In this document: positions 28,400-36,992 of the stretch, one piece after another
How positions within the stretch are numbered: position 1 is the first letter of the stretch
Layout of the letters: each line of letters opens with the position of its first letter
Source: Microbacterium sp. APC 3901
GTDB lineage: Bacteria; Actinomycetota; Actinomycetes; Actinomycetales; Microbacteriaceae
Direction: 5' to 3'
Assembly (NCBI RefSeq): GCF_030407765.1
Contig: NZ_JASDCU010000008.1
Span: forward strand, 1-64,000
DNA: 64,000 nt
Translations under genes and position numbers: made by a program
The notes under the pieces: generated by a model
What the model was told of the DNA's origin: nothing
What the model saw: only the letters and a program-made list of their open reading frames with translations
The model's database searches: none

Positions 28400-28513
28400 T
28401 CCACGGCGTCACACGGCGCAGAGCAGTAGGAGCGCTCGGGTACAGTTGAGGTGATCGCGCCCCCATGGTGTGCGGCGCATCGGCCCCCTGTCGCGCTGCC
28501 CCGAAGGATCCCT

Positions 28514-30118
28514 GTGCCGAAGCCCGTCGTGCTCATCGCCGAAGTTCTCTCACCTGCCACGATCGAGGCTCTCGGCCCCGACTTCGACGTCCGCAACGTC
28601 GACGGCACTGACCGCGAGGCGCTCTTCGCCTCGCTCGCGGAGGCCGATGCGGTGCTGATCCGCTCGGCGACGCACATCGACGAAGAGGCTCTGACGCACG
28701 CCCCGAAGCTGAAGGTCGTCGCACGCGCAGGCGTCGGACTCGACAACGTCGACATCAAGGCGGCCACCGCAGCCGGCGTCATGGTCGTCAACGCTCCGAC
28801 GTCGAACATCATCTCGGCCGCCGAGCTCACGGTCGGGCACATCCTCAGCCTCGCCCGTCGCATCCCGGCGGCGCACGCCTCGCTCGCCGCCGGTCAGTGG
28901 AAGCGCAGCTCGTTCACAGGCGCGGAGCTCTTCGAGAAGACCGTCGGCATCGTGGGGCTCGGTCGCATCGGCGCACTCGTCGCCGCCCGGCTCGCCGCGT
29001 TCGACATGCGCGTCGTCGCGTACGACCCCTACGTCACCTCCGCTCGCGCACAGCAGCTCGGCGTGCAGCTCCTCTCTCTCGACGAGCTGGTCGCCGAGGC
29101 CGACTTCCTCACGATCCATATGCCCAAGACGCCTGAGACGACCGGCATGATCGGCGCCGAGCAGTTCACGGCCATGAAGCCGACCGCCTTCGTCGTGAAC
29201 GTCGCCCGCGGTGGTCTCATCGATGAGGAAGCGCTTCACGCGGCCCTCGTCGCCGGTGAGATAGCCGGCGCAGGACTCGACGTCTTCACCTCCGAGCCGC
29301 CCGCCGAGGGCGGAACCGCTCGTCCACTGCTCGACCTCCCCAACGTCGTCGTGACCCCGCACCTGGGTGCCAGCACGGAGGAGGCGCAGGAGAAGGCCGG
29401 TGTCTCGGTCGCACGCTCCGTGCGCCTCGCGCTCGGCGGCGATCTCGTACCCGACGCGGTCAACGTCGCCGGAGGAGTCATCGACCCATACGTGCGCCCC
29501 GGAATCTCGCTCGTCGAGAAGCTCGGACAGATCTTCGCGGCCCTCGCGACGTCGCCTCTCACGAGCCTCGACGTCGAGGTCCACGGCGAACTGAACGACT
29601 ACGACGTCAGCGTGCTGAAGCTCGCGGCGCTCAAGGGCGTCTTCACGAACATCGTCAGCGAGACGGTCTCGTACGTCAACGCGCCGCTGCTCGCCGACCA
29701 GCGCGGCATCGCGGTTCGCCTCCTCAAGGACGACGTGAGCGACGAGTACCGCAACGTGATCACGCTGAGCGGCGCTCTCTCCGATGGTTCGCAGCTCTCG
29801 GTGTCCGGCACTCTCACCGGTCCGAAGCAGGCCGAGAAGCTGGTCGCCATCAACGACCACGCGCTCGAGCTGCCGATCGAGAAGCACCACGTCGTGATGC
29901 TCTACACCGACCGCCCCGGCATCGTCGCGGTCTACGGACAGAAGTTCGGCGAGGCGGGGATCAACATCGCCGGCATGCAGATCTCGCGGCTCGGTGCGGG
30001 CGACCAGGCGCTCAGCGTTCTCACGCTCGACTCGCCGGTCTCCGACGACCTGCTCGACGCTCTGCGCACCGAGATCGACGCGGACCTGTTCCGCCAGATC
30101 GAGATCACCGACATCTGA
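28514..30118 (+). CDS. serA: D-3-phosphoglycerate dehydrogenase (long form)
   Basis: A 534-residue enzyme for the first step of serine synthesis. The NAD site is Gly-Ile-Val-Gly-Leu-Gly-Arg-Ile-Gly, the catalytic Arg is in Asn-Val-Ala-Arg-Gly-Gly, and the His in His-Leu-Gly-Ala-Ser-Thr. The length includes the extra ASB domain found in actinobacteria and a C-terminal ACT domain (Val-Val-Met-Leu-Tyr-Thr-Asp-Arg-Pro-Gly-Ile-Val) for serine feedback. The GTG at 28514 is chosen because AAGGA lies 5 nt upstream. A terminator follows. Confidence 0.96.
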   Translation: MPKPVVLIAEVLSPATIEALGPDFDVRNVDGTDREALFASLAEADAVLIRSATHIDEEALTHAPKLKVVARAGVGLDNVDIKAATAAGVMVVNAPTSNIISAAELTVGHILSLARRIPAAHASLAAGQWKRSSFTGAELFEKTVGIVGLGRIGALVAARLAAFDMRVVAYDPYVTSARAQQLGVQLLSLDELVAEADFLTIHMPKTPETTGMIGAEQFTAMKPTAFVVNVARGGLIDEEALHAALVAGEIAGAGLDVFTSEPPAEGGTARPLLDLPNVVVTPHLGASTEEAQEKAGVSVARSVRLALGGDLVPDAVNVAGGVIDPYVRPGISLVEKLGQIFAALATSPLTSLDVEVHGELNDYDVSVLKLAALKGVFTNIVSETVSYVNAPLLADQRGIAVRLLKDDVSDEYRNVITLSGALSDGSQLSVSGTLTGPKQAEKLVAINDHALELPIEKHHVVMLYTDRPGIVAVYGQKFGEAGINIAGMQISRLGAGDQALSVLTLDSPVSDDLLDALRTEIDADLFRQIEITDI

Positions 30119-30133
30119 CCCGGACGCATGAAG

Positions 30134-30173
30134 AGAGCGGGAGGGGCGGCCGATCGGTCGTCCCTCCCGCTCT
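30134..30173 (+). terminator. Terminator after serA
   Basis: Arms AGAGCGGGAGGG (30134-30145) and CCCTCCCGCTCT (30162-30173) pair over 12 bp with a 16-nt loop that can itself fold. It also lies just beyond the 3' end of the convergent TetR gene. Confidence 0.75.
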
Positions 30174-30187
30174 GCGTCTCACCCGTC

Positions 30188-30733
30188 TCAGGGCGCCGTG
30201 GTGCGCAGCACGAGGGCGATCAGCTCGTCGAGCTCGGTGCGGTGGGGGACGAGACGCTCTTCGCCGTTCACGTCGAGTGAGTTGTTGAAGTAGAGCCCGT
30301 CGCTGAGCAGCATCACGAGATTGAGGCTCGCCCGATCGCGCACGTGCGGACGGATCATGTCCTCCCACCGGCGCCGCACGGTGCGCAGCGCCTCGCCGGC
30401 CGGCAGCGAGCCGCCCTGTGCCAGACGTGAGGCGGCGATGAGCGCGCGGTCCAAGGCGTCGTCCTCCATGACCGAGGTGCGCACGTAGTACGCGACCGGA
30501 CCGTCGTCAGCCGCGGCCATGCGTTCGAGGTCTGTCGTGGTGAGCGCGTCGAGGCGATCGAGGAGTCCTGCCGCGAGGTCTTCCTTCGAACCGAAGTGGT
30601 AGAGCAGACCGCCCTTCGAGACGCCTGCGGCCTTCGCCGTCGCATCGAGCGTCGCCGCTCGTTCGCCGTCGTTGATGACGATCGACTCGAACGCGTCGAG
30701 CACGCGTTCGCGGGCCAGGGGCGGTCGGGGCAT
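30188..30733 (-). CDS. TetR-family transcriptional regulator
   Basis: A 181-residue repressor. The N-terminal HTH (about residues 7-53) ends in the classic Ala-Ala-Gly-Val-Ser-Lys-Gly-Gly-Leu-Leu-Tyr-His-Phe-Gly-Ser-Lys-Glu-Asp-Leu. The C-terminal ligand domain is helical. It is divergent from a 14-TM exporter, and the gap contains a 30-bp imperfect palindrome, so it most likely represses the exporter and is released by the exported drug. Confidence 0.9.
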   Translation of the reverse strand: MPRPPLARERVLDAFESIVINDGERAATLDATAKAAGVSKGGLLYHFGSKEDLAAGLLDRLDALTTTDLERMAAADDGPVAYYVRTSVMEDDALDRALIAASRLAQGGSLPAGEALRTVRRRWEDMIRPHVRDRASLNLVMLLSDGLYFNNSLDVNGEERLVPHRTELDELIALVLRTTAP

Positions 30734-30786
30734 CGGGCTTCCTCTGTTCGTCTCTCATCACCGTATCGCTGACAGATGACGATTCT

Positions 30787-30816
30787 GTTACTATACCAGC
30801 TGGACGGTTTAGTTAC
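30787..30816. promoter_or_regulatory. Putative TetR operator
   Basis: A 30-bp imperfect palindrome with arms GTTACTATACC and GGTTTAGTTAC (9 of 11 positions symmetric) around an 8-nt centre that itself contains CAGCTG. It lies 30 nt before the exporter ATG, over the likely promoter region. Confidence 0.65.
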
Positions 30817-30845
30817 GATGCCGTCGTGATTCTAAGAGGTGTTCC

Positions 30846-32381
30846 ATGACCCGTACTGCGTCGATCCCGACGACAGAGACGGAAGCTCCCCGCGTCGGAG
30901 CCCGTGGCTGGGCGGCGCTCGTCGTGCTCATGCTGCCGGTGCTCCTGGTGTCGGTCGACAACACGGTGCTGAGCTTCGCGCTCCCCGAGATATCCATCGC
31001 GCTCGCACCCACCGGGGCGGAGCAGCTCTGGATCATCGACGTGTATCCGCTCGTGCTCGCCGGACTCCTGGTGACGATGGGGACCCTCGGCGACCGCTTC
31101 GGGCGTCGCCGGATGCTGCTGATCGGGGCTACCGGCTTCGCCGCTGTCTCCGCACTCGCCGCCTTCGCGCCGACAGCCGGCCTGCTGATCGCGGCCCGCG
31201 CGCTCCTGGGCTTCTTCGGAGCCATGCTGATGCCGTCGACTCTGTCGCTCCTGCGCTCGATCTTCCAGAACCGCGACCAGCGTCGCCTCGCCATCGCAGT
31301 CTGGGCGTCGGCGTTCTCCGCCGGTTCGGCGCTCGGTCCGATCGTGGGCGGATTCCTGCTCGAGCACTTCGACTGGGGCTCCGTGTTCCTGGTCGCCGTG
31401 CCGGTGCTCATCCCGCTTCTCATCGCCGCTCCGCTGCTGGTGCCCGAGAGTCGCGACCCGAATCCAGGGCGTATCGACATCGTCAGCATCGTGCTCTCGA
31501 TGGCTGCGATGATCCCCGTCGTCTACGCGATCAAGTCGCTCGCCGTCGACGGCCCGAGTCTCACTGCGGGGGCCTGGGCACTGCTCGGCGTCGGCATGGG
31601 CTATCTCTTCGTGCGGCGCCAGCTGGCCGCCGCGGTGCCGATGCTCGACATGGACCTGTTCCGCCGGGGTTCCTTCTCGGGGGCGATCCTGGTCAACCTC
31701 CTCAGCGTCGTAGCGCTCGTGGGGTTCCTCTACTTCGTCTCGCAGCATCTGCAGCTCGTACTCGGCCTCTCGCCGATGACAGCCGGTGCGGCGCTCGTGC
31801 CGGGCATGCTCGCGATGATCGTGGCCGGACTCTCGGTCGTGCCCATCTCACGGCGGGTGCCTCCGCACGTCCTGGTGCCGGCGGCACTCGTGTTCTCCGT
31901 CGCCGGGTATCTGCTCGTGGCCTTCTCGACGGCAGACCACGGCGTCGCCCCCCTCATCATCGCGTTCGTGGTGCTCGGGATCGGCATCGGCGCCGCCGAG
32001 ACGATCTCCAACGAGCTGATCCTCTCGAGCGCCCCGGCCGAGAAGGCGGGAGCCGCGAGCGCCGTGTCAGAGACGGCCTATGAACTCGGTGCGGTGCTCG
32101 GCACGGCAGTGCTCGGCGGTCTCATCACCGCGTTCTACAGGGGGGCGCTCGTGGTCCCGGAGGGCACTCCCGCAGAGGCCGCGCGTGCGGCGACGGAGAC
32201 GCTCGCCGGCGCCTACACGGCTGTGCAGGATCTCCCTGCACAACTCGGAGATGCGCTGTGGGACGCGGCATCCGCCGCGTTCGGTTCGGGCGTCATGGTG
32301 ACCTCGCTGATCGGTGCGGGACTGGTCGTCCTCGCCGGAGTGATCGCGGCCGTCACACTGCGCAAGGCCCCCACTCACTGA
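30846..32381 (+). CDS. MFS exporter, DHA2/EmrB-QacA type (14 TM)
   Basis: A 511-residue H+-coupled exporter with 14 predicted helices. Visible family motifs are Asp-Asn-Thr-Val-Leu in TM1 (D1), Gly-Asp-Arg-Phe-Gly-Arg-Arg-Arg after TM2, and the antiporter motif C in TM5 (Gly-Ser-Ala-Leu-Gly-Pro-Ile-Val-Gly-Gly). It probably exports lipophilic cationic drugs or biocides. Control by the divergent TetR protein is inferred from the palindrome in front of it. Confidence 0.9.
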   Translation: MTRTASIPTTETEAPRVGARGWAALVVLMLPVLLVSVDNTVLSFALPEISIALAPTGAEQLWIIDVYPLVLAGLLVTMGTLGDRFGRRRMLLIGATGFAAVSALAAFAPTAGLLIAARALLGFFGAMLMPSTLSLLRSIFQNRDQRRLAIAVWASAFSAGSALGPIVGGFLLEHFDWGSVFLVAVPVLIPLLIAAPLLVPESRDPNPGRIDIVSIVLSMAAMIPVVYAIKSLAVDGPSLTAGAWALLGVGMGYLFVRRQLAAAVPMLDMDLFRRGSFSGAILVNLLSVVALVGFLYFVSQHLQLVLGLSPMTAGAALVPGMLAMIVAGLSVVPISRRVPPHVLVPAALVFSVAGYLLVAFSTADHGVAPLIIAFVVLGIGIGAAETISNELILSSAPAEKAGAASAVSETAYELGAVLGTAVLGGLITAFYRGALVVPEGTPAEAARAATETLAGAYTAVQDLPAQLGDALWDAASAAFGSGVMVTSLIGAGLVVLAGVIAAVTLRKAPTH

Positions 32382-32456
32382 CCAGTACGCTGGGAGAACC
32401 GGCCCGCTCGGCATCCGCCCGAGTGCTGGCCGGTTCATCCCGATGCAAGGAGTGCC

Positions 32457-33500
32457 ATGTCGCGTGTCGTGAAGCTGGCCGTCATCCCCGGTGACGGAAT
32501 CGGCCCAGAGGTCGTCGCCGAGGCGGAGAAGGTCCTCGACGCGGTCACCGCCGCCAGCGACGTGACATTCGACAAGACCCGTTTCTCACTCGGTGCCGCC
32601 AGGTACCTCGAGACGGGAGACACGCTGACGGACGACGACCTGCAGGACATCGCGAATCATGATGCGATCCTGCTGGGCGCCGTCGGCGGCACCCCCGGCG
32701 ACCCCCGCCTCAAGGATGCGAACATCGAGCGCGGTCTGCTGCTGAAGCTGCGGTTCACGCTCGACCACTACGTCAACCTGCGTCCGTCGAAGCTGTTCGT
32801 GGGTGCTGCGGGACCGCTCGCCGATCCCGGCGCGATCGACTTCGTCGTCGTGCGAGAGGGCACAGAGGGCCCTTACGTCGGCAACGGCGGTGCGATCCGC
32901 AAAGGCACCCCGCACGAGGTCGCCAATGAGACTTCGGTGAACACGGCTTTCGGCGTCGAGCGTGTGGTCAGGTATGCCTTCGACCTCGCTGAGCGGCGCA
33001 GCAAGAAGGTCACGCTCGTCCACAAGACCAACGTGCTCGTGCACGCGGGCGCCATCTGGCAGCGCATCGTGAATGAGGTCTCGGCCGAGCACCCCGACGT
33101 CGCGGTCGACTACCTGCACGTCGACGCGGCCACGATCTTCCTCGTGACCGATCCTTCCCGCTTCGACGTGATCGTCACCGACAACCTGTTCGGCGACATC
33201 CTCACCGACCTCGCCGGCGCAGTCACCGGAGGCATCGGTCTGGCCGCTTCGGGCAACATCAACCCCGATGGGGCGTTCCCGTCGATGTTCGAGCCGGTGC
33301 ACGGATCCGCTCCCGACATCGCCGGTCAGCAGAAGGCCGACCCCACCGCGGCCATCCTGTCGGTGGCACTGCTGCTCGACCACCTCGGGCTCGCCGAGGA
33401 GTCCGCTCGCGTGAGTGCCGCCGTCGAGTCCGACATCGCCACCCGCACGGGTGCGCGCACCACTGCGGAGATCGGCTCCGCGATCACTGCTCTGCTCTGA
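32457..33500 (+). CDS. leuB: 3-isopropylmalate dehydrogenase
   Basis: A 347-residue NAD-dependent decarboxylating dehydrogenase for leucine synthesis. It has Pro-Gly-Asp-Gly-Ile-Gly-Pro-Glu near the start, the substrate-specificity region Leu-Leu-Lys-Leu-Arg, and the metal/NAD signature [12 protein letters not shown], followed by [10 protein letters not shown]. AAGGAG precedes the ATG. It pairs with ilvE downstream; leuCD lie 23 kb away. Confidence 0.95.
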   Translation: MSRVVKLAVIPGDGIGPEVVAEAEKVLDAVTAASDVTFDKTRFSLGAARYLETGDTLTDDDLQDIANHDAILLGAVGGTPGDPRLKDANIERGLLLKLRFTLDHYVNLRPSKLFVGAAGPLADPGAIDFVVVREGTEGPYVGNGGAIRKGTPHEVANETSVNTAFGVERVVRYAFDLAERRSKKVTLVHKTNVLVHAGAIWQRIVNEVSAEHPDVAVDYLHVDAATIFLVTDPSRFDVIVTDNLFGDILTDLAGAVTGGIGLAASGNINPDGAFPSMFEPVHGSAPDIAGQQKADPTAAILSVALLLDHLGLAEESARVSAAVESDIATRTGARTTAEIGSAITALL

Positions 33501-33560
33501 ACGACAGGCGTAGGCTGAGACGGCGCGAGGATGCGCGCCGCACGAGGAATGGATGACGAG

Positions 33561-34661
33561 ATGACGACCATCGATGCCGAGACCACCGTGGCTCCACTGG
33601 AGTTCGCTGTGACCAAGAACCTGGCCGCCGCGACGCCCGGTCGTGTCGCCGAGGTTCACGAGAACCCCGGGTTCGGCGTGGTCTTCACGGACCACATGGT
33701 CGACATCTGCTGGTCGGTCAAGGGCGGCTGGCATCGCCCGCGCGTGCAGCCGTACGGCCCGATCCCGCTCGACCCCGCCGCCTCCGTGCTGCACTACGCG
33801 CAGGAGATCTTCGAGGGCATCAAGGCATATCGTCATGCCGACGGCTCGATCCACACCTTCCGCCCTGACCGCAATGCCGCACGGCTTCAGGCCAGTGCGC
33901 GTCGGCTCGCACTTCCGGAGCTGCCCACCGAGTACTTCATCCAGTCGCTGCGCGAGATCATCGCGGTCGACGGACGCTGGGTACCGTCCGGCGCCGACCA
34001 GAGCCTCTACCTGCGCCCGTTCATGTTCGCCAAGGAGGCCTTCCTGGGTGTCCGCGCCGCGCAGAAAGTCGCGTACTACGTGATCGCGAGCCCCGCCGGC
34101 GCCTACTTCAGCGGGGGTGTGAAGCCCGTGCGCATCTGGCTCTCCGAGGACTACGCCCGAGCAGGCAAGGGCGGCACAGGCAAGGCCAAGACGGGTGGGA
34201 ACTACGCGTCGAGCCTGCTCGCGCAGAGCGAGGCATCGTCGAAGGGATGCGACCAGGTCGTGTTCCTGAACGAGCAGCGCAATGTCGAGGAGCTCGGCGG
34301 CATGAACGTCGTCTTCGTGTTCAAGGACGGTCGCGTCGTGACGCCCGAGTCCGACAGCATCCTCGAGGGCATCACTCGTGACTCGCTGCTGCAGCTCGCC
34401 GAGGACCGCGGCTACACGGTCGAGAAGCGGCCGATCTCGATCGACGAGTGGCGCGAGGGCGTGGCATCCGGCGACATCGTCGAGGTGTTCGCATGCGGCA
34501 CGGCAGCGGTCGTGACGCCGATCGGCGCTCTCGTCGGCGAAGGCTTCGATGAGCCGCAGCCGCTCGGCGAGCTCGCCCTGTCGCTCCGCGAAGAGCTCAC
34601 CGACATCCAGTACGGCCGTCGTGAGGACAAGCACGGCTGGCTCCTGCGTCTCGACGCCTGA
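33561..34661 (+). CDS. ilvE: Branched-chain amino-acid aminotransferase
   Basis: A 366-residue fold-type IV PLP enzyme, the last step for Leu, Ile and Val. The PLP lysine is in the segment Gly-Lys-Ala-Lys-Thr-Gly-Gly-Asn-Tyr-Ala; the family signature Asn-Val-Glu-Glu-Leu-Gly-Gly-Met-Asn and the late Ala-Cys-Gly-Thr-Ala-Ala-Val-Val-Thr-Pro are also clear. The start is uncertain: ATG at 33549 would add four residues but has the purines too close, so the ATG at 33561 is used. A hairpin terminator follows. Confidence 0.94.
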   Translation: MTTIDAETTVAPLEFAVTKNLAAATPGRVAEVHENPGFGVVFTDHMVDICWSVKGGWHRPRVQPYGPIPLDPAASVLHYAQEIFEGIKAYRHADGSIHTFRPDRNAARLQASARRLALPELPTEYFIQSLREIIAVDGRWVPSGADQSLYLRPFMFAKEAFLGVRAAQKVAYYVIASPAGAYFSGGVKPVRIWLSEDYARAGKGGTGKAKTGGNYASSLLAQSEASSKGCDQVVFLNEQRNVEELGGMNVVFVFKDGRVVTPESDSILEGITRDSLLQLAEDRGYTVEKRPISIDEWREGVASGDIVEVFACGTAAVVTPIGALVGEGFDEPQPLGELALSLREELTDIQYGRREDKHGWLLRLDA

Positions 34662-34678
34662 CCGTCGCCGGACTCCCC

Positions 34679-34713
34679 GAGACCCCGCTGTGCGACCTGC
34701 ACAGCGGGGTCTC
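34679..34713 (+). terminator. Terminator after ilvE
   Basis: A perfect 15-bp stem (34679-34693 with 34699-34713) around the 5-nt loop GACCT; no long T run follows, which is common in high-GC actinobacteria. Confidence 0.8.
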
Positions 34714-34743
34714 GTCGTCGGGCACTCTGGCTAGGCTGGTGGC

Positions 34744-35520
34744 ATGAAGATCGCCCGATTCAGCCATGACGACGCCATCCTCTTCGGGATCGTCGACGAC
34801 ACCGACCTCGTCGTCCTCGCGGGCGATCCGCTTTTCGCCGGGTACGAGCCCACCGGAGACCGGGTGCCGATCGCCGACGCCGTGATCCTCGCGCCGGTGA
34901 TCCCTCGATCCAAGATCGTGTGCGTCGGCAAGAACTACCACGACCATGCCGCCGAGATGGGGGGAGTGGCACCGGAAGAGCCGCTGCTCTTCTTCAAGCC
35001 CAACACCGCCGTCATCGGCCCCGGTGACGCCATCGTGCGACCCTCGATCTCCGAGCAGACCGAGTACGAGGGCGAGCTGGCGGTCGTGATCGGCCGGGTC
35101 GCGAAGAACGTGAAGGCGGCGGATGCTCTCGACCACGTGCTCGGCTACACGATCGCGAATGATGTCACCGCGCGTGACCTGCAGCGCAAGGACGGCCAGT
35201 GGGCGCGCGCGAAAGGCTTCGACACGTTCTGCCCTCTCGGACCGACCATCAGCACGGAGTTCGATCCGTCGGTGGCGACGATCGAGACCCGCGTCAACGG
35301 CGAGGTGCGTCAGAAGGCTCCGCTCACCGACATGATCCACTCCGTCGAGGCGATCATCGAGCATGCATCCGCCGCATTCACGCTGCTGCCGGGTGACGTC
35401 ATCCTGACAGGCACACCGGCGGGTGTGGGGGAGTTCGTCGCCGGCGACACCGTCGAGGTCGAGATCACCGGTCTGGGTATTCTGCGCAACACCGTGCGCG
35501 ACGCCGTGCGCGCGTCATGA
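34744..35520 (+). CDS. Fumarylacetoacetate hydrolase (FAH) family protein
   Basis: A 258-residue FAH-fold enzyme. Typical features are Cys-Val-Gly-Lys-Asn-Tyr-x-Asp-His-Ala-x-Glu-Met, the metal ligands in Glu-Tyr-Glu-Gly-Glu-Leu-Ala-Val-Val-Ile-Gly and Asn-Asp-Val-Thr-Ala-Arg-Asp, and the C-terminal Thr-Gly-Thr-Pro-Ala-Gly-Val-Gly. The family includes acylpyruvate hydrolases, oxaloacetate decarboxylases and aromatic ring-cleavage product hydrolases, so the exact reaction is open. It is translationally coupled (ATGA) to an MFS carrier. Confidence 0.85.
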   Translation: MKIARFSHDDAILFGIVDDTDLVVLAGDPLFAGYEPTGDRVPIADAVILAPVIPRSKIVCVGKNYHDHAAEMGGVAPEEPLLFFKPNTAVIGPGDAIVRPSISEQTEYEGELAVVIGRVAKNVKAADALDHVLGYTIANDVTARDLQRKDGQWARAKGFDTFCPLGPTISTEFDPSVATIETRVNGEVRQKAPLTDMIHSVEAIIEHASAAFTLLPGDVILTGTPAGVGEFVAGDTVEVEITGLGILRNTVRDAVRAS

Positions 35521-36776
35521 CCGTCGTCGCCCTCACGGCGGCTCAGCAGGCGGCAGTGCAGCGGAGAACCGTGCTGGTTCTCTCGTCTGGACAGGTGCTC
35601 GGCGGAATCGCGTTCGGGGCGACGGTGTCTCTCGGTGCGCTGCTCGCCGCCGACATCTCCGGCAGCGACGCGTTGTCGGGACTCGCGACCGCATCGGTCA
35701 CGTTGGGCGCCGCGCTGTGCGCGATCCCGCTGGCTCGACTCGCCGCCAGGGTGGGGCGACGCCGTGCACTGACACTCGGCAATCTGTTCGCGCTCGTGGG
35801 GATCGCGGTCGTGATCCTCGCGGCGTCGCTGCGGGTGTTCCCGCTGCTGCTGGTCGGCATCCTGATGATCGGAGCCGGCAACGCGGGCAATCTGCAGTCG
35901 CGATTCGCCGCCACTGATCTCGCCGCGCCGCAGCACCGAGGGCGGGATCTCTCGATCGTCGTGTGGGCGACGACCATCGGCGGAGTCGCAGGCCCTCTGC
36001 TGCTCGGACCGGGTGAGATCGTCGGCGCGGCGATCGGCATGCCGCCGCAGACCGGTTCCTACGCCTTCTCATTCGTCGCTCAATGCGCGGCTCTCATCCT
36101 CTACCTCGTGGCGCTGAGGCCCGACCCTCTACTGGCCGCGCAGCAGCTCGCCTCAGCGGCTGCTGCGGGGGCCACAGGCAAGGTATTCGCAGACAGACCG
36201 GTGGTGGCTCGCTATGCGATGTTCGCGGTCGCCGGTTCGCACGTCGTGATGGCATCTGTCATGGCGATGACTCCGGTGCATCTCGCGCACATGGCGCACG
36301 GTGCGCACGGGATGGCGCCCACTCCGGCCGACGTCTCGGCTCTCGTCGGCATCACGATCGCCCTGCACGTCGGCGGCATGTACGCGCTGTCGCCGCTCTT
36401 CGGCATCCTCGCCGACCGGTGGGGTCGGCTGCGTGTGGTCCTGCTGGGGCAGGTGCTCCTCGGGGCCGCACTGGCGTTCGCCGTGTTCGCGAACGATCGG
36501 GAGTGGGGCGTGATCGTCGCTCTGATCCTGTTGGGGCTCGGATGGAGCGCGGCGACGGTTGCGGGGGCCGCGCTGCTGACCGAGGCGAGCGCGCCCGAGA
36601 TCCGCACGCGCCGCCAGGGACGCAGCGACTCGCTGATGAGCCTCTCGGCGGCCGCGGGCGCGGTTCTCGCGGGTGTGGTGCTCTCGAACTTCCAGTACGC
36701 AGGGCTCGGGATCGCGGCGTCGGTGATCGTCGTCGCCATCGTCGCGCTGTCGCCGCTCGGGCGCCTGAGGCGATGA
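35517..36776 (+). CDS. MFS transporter
   Basis: A 419-residue, 12-helix carrier with Ala-Arg-Val-Gly-Arg-Arg-Arg-Ala-Leu after TM2 and Ala-Asp-Arg-Trp-Gly-Arg-Leu in the second half. A His/Met-rich loop (Pro-Val-His-Leu-Ala-His-Met-Ala-His-Gly-Ala-His-Gly-Met) lies between helices 7 and 8 and is unusual; it could bind metal. The ATG overlaps the FAH stop by 4 nt, so the pair is co-translated. The substrate is unknown. Confidence 0.85.
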   Translation: MTVVALTAAQQAAVQRRTVLVLSSGQVLGGIAFGATVSLGALLAADISGSDALSGLATASVTLGAALCAIPLARLAARVGRRRALTLGNLFALVGIAVVILAASLRVFPLLLVGILMIGAGNAGNLQSRFAATDLAAPQHRGRDLSIVVWATTIGGVAGPLLLGPGEIVGAAIGMPPQTGSYAFSFVAQCAALILYLVALRPDPLLAAQQLASAAAAGATGKVFADRPVVARYAMFAVAGSHVVMASVMAMTPVHLAHMAHGAHGMAPTPADVSALVGITIALHVGGMYALSPLFGILADRWGRLRVVLLGQVLLGAALAFAVFANDREWGVIVALILLGLGWSAATVAGAALLTEASAPEIRTRRQGRSDSLMSLSAAAGAVLAGVVLSNFQYAGLGIAASVIVVAIVALSPLGRLRR

Positions 36777-36935
36777 AGGACTGGGCGGACACGGGCCAGG
36801 CATAGGCCGACTCGTACGCCTCTCTGTGTGCGACGAGCGATCGATCGCCGGACGCCTGCCGCTCGTGCATTCCGCAGCGGTCGCCGTCGCGTCGCAGTGC
36901 TGAGTCCCCGCCTTCAGCCCGAGTTCCTCGCGGCT

Positions 36936-36975
36936 CCTCGGCGCCGCGACCGCTTTTGTCGGCGCGGCACCGAGG
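36936..36975 (-). terminator. Terminator of the SfnB/DszC-like gene
   Basis: Stem 36936-36948 with 36963-36975, 12 of 13 bases paired, 14-nt loop. On the minus strand it lies 17 nt beyond the flavoprotein stop codon. Confidence 0.7.
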
Positions 36976-36992
36976 AATCGGCGTCTCGGTGC

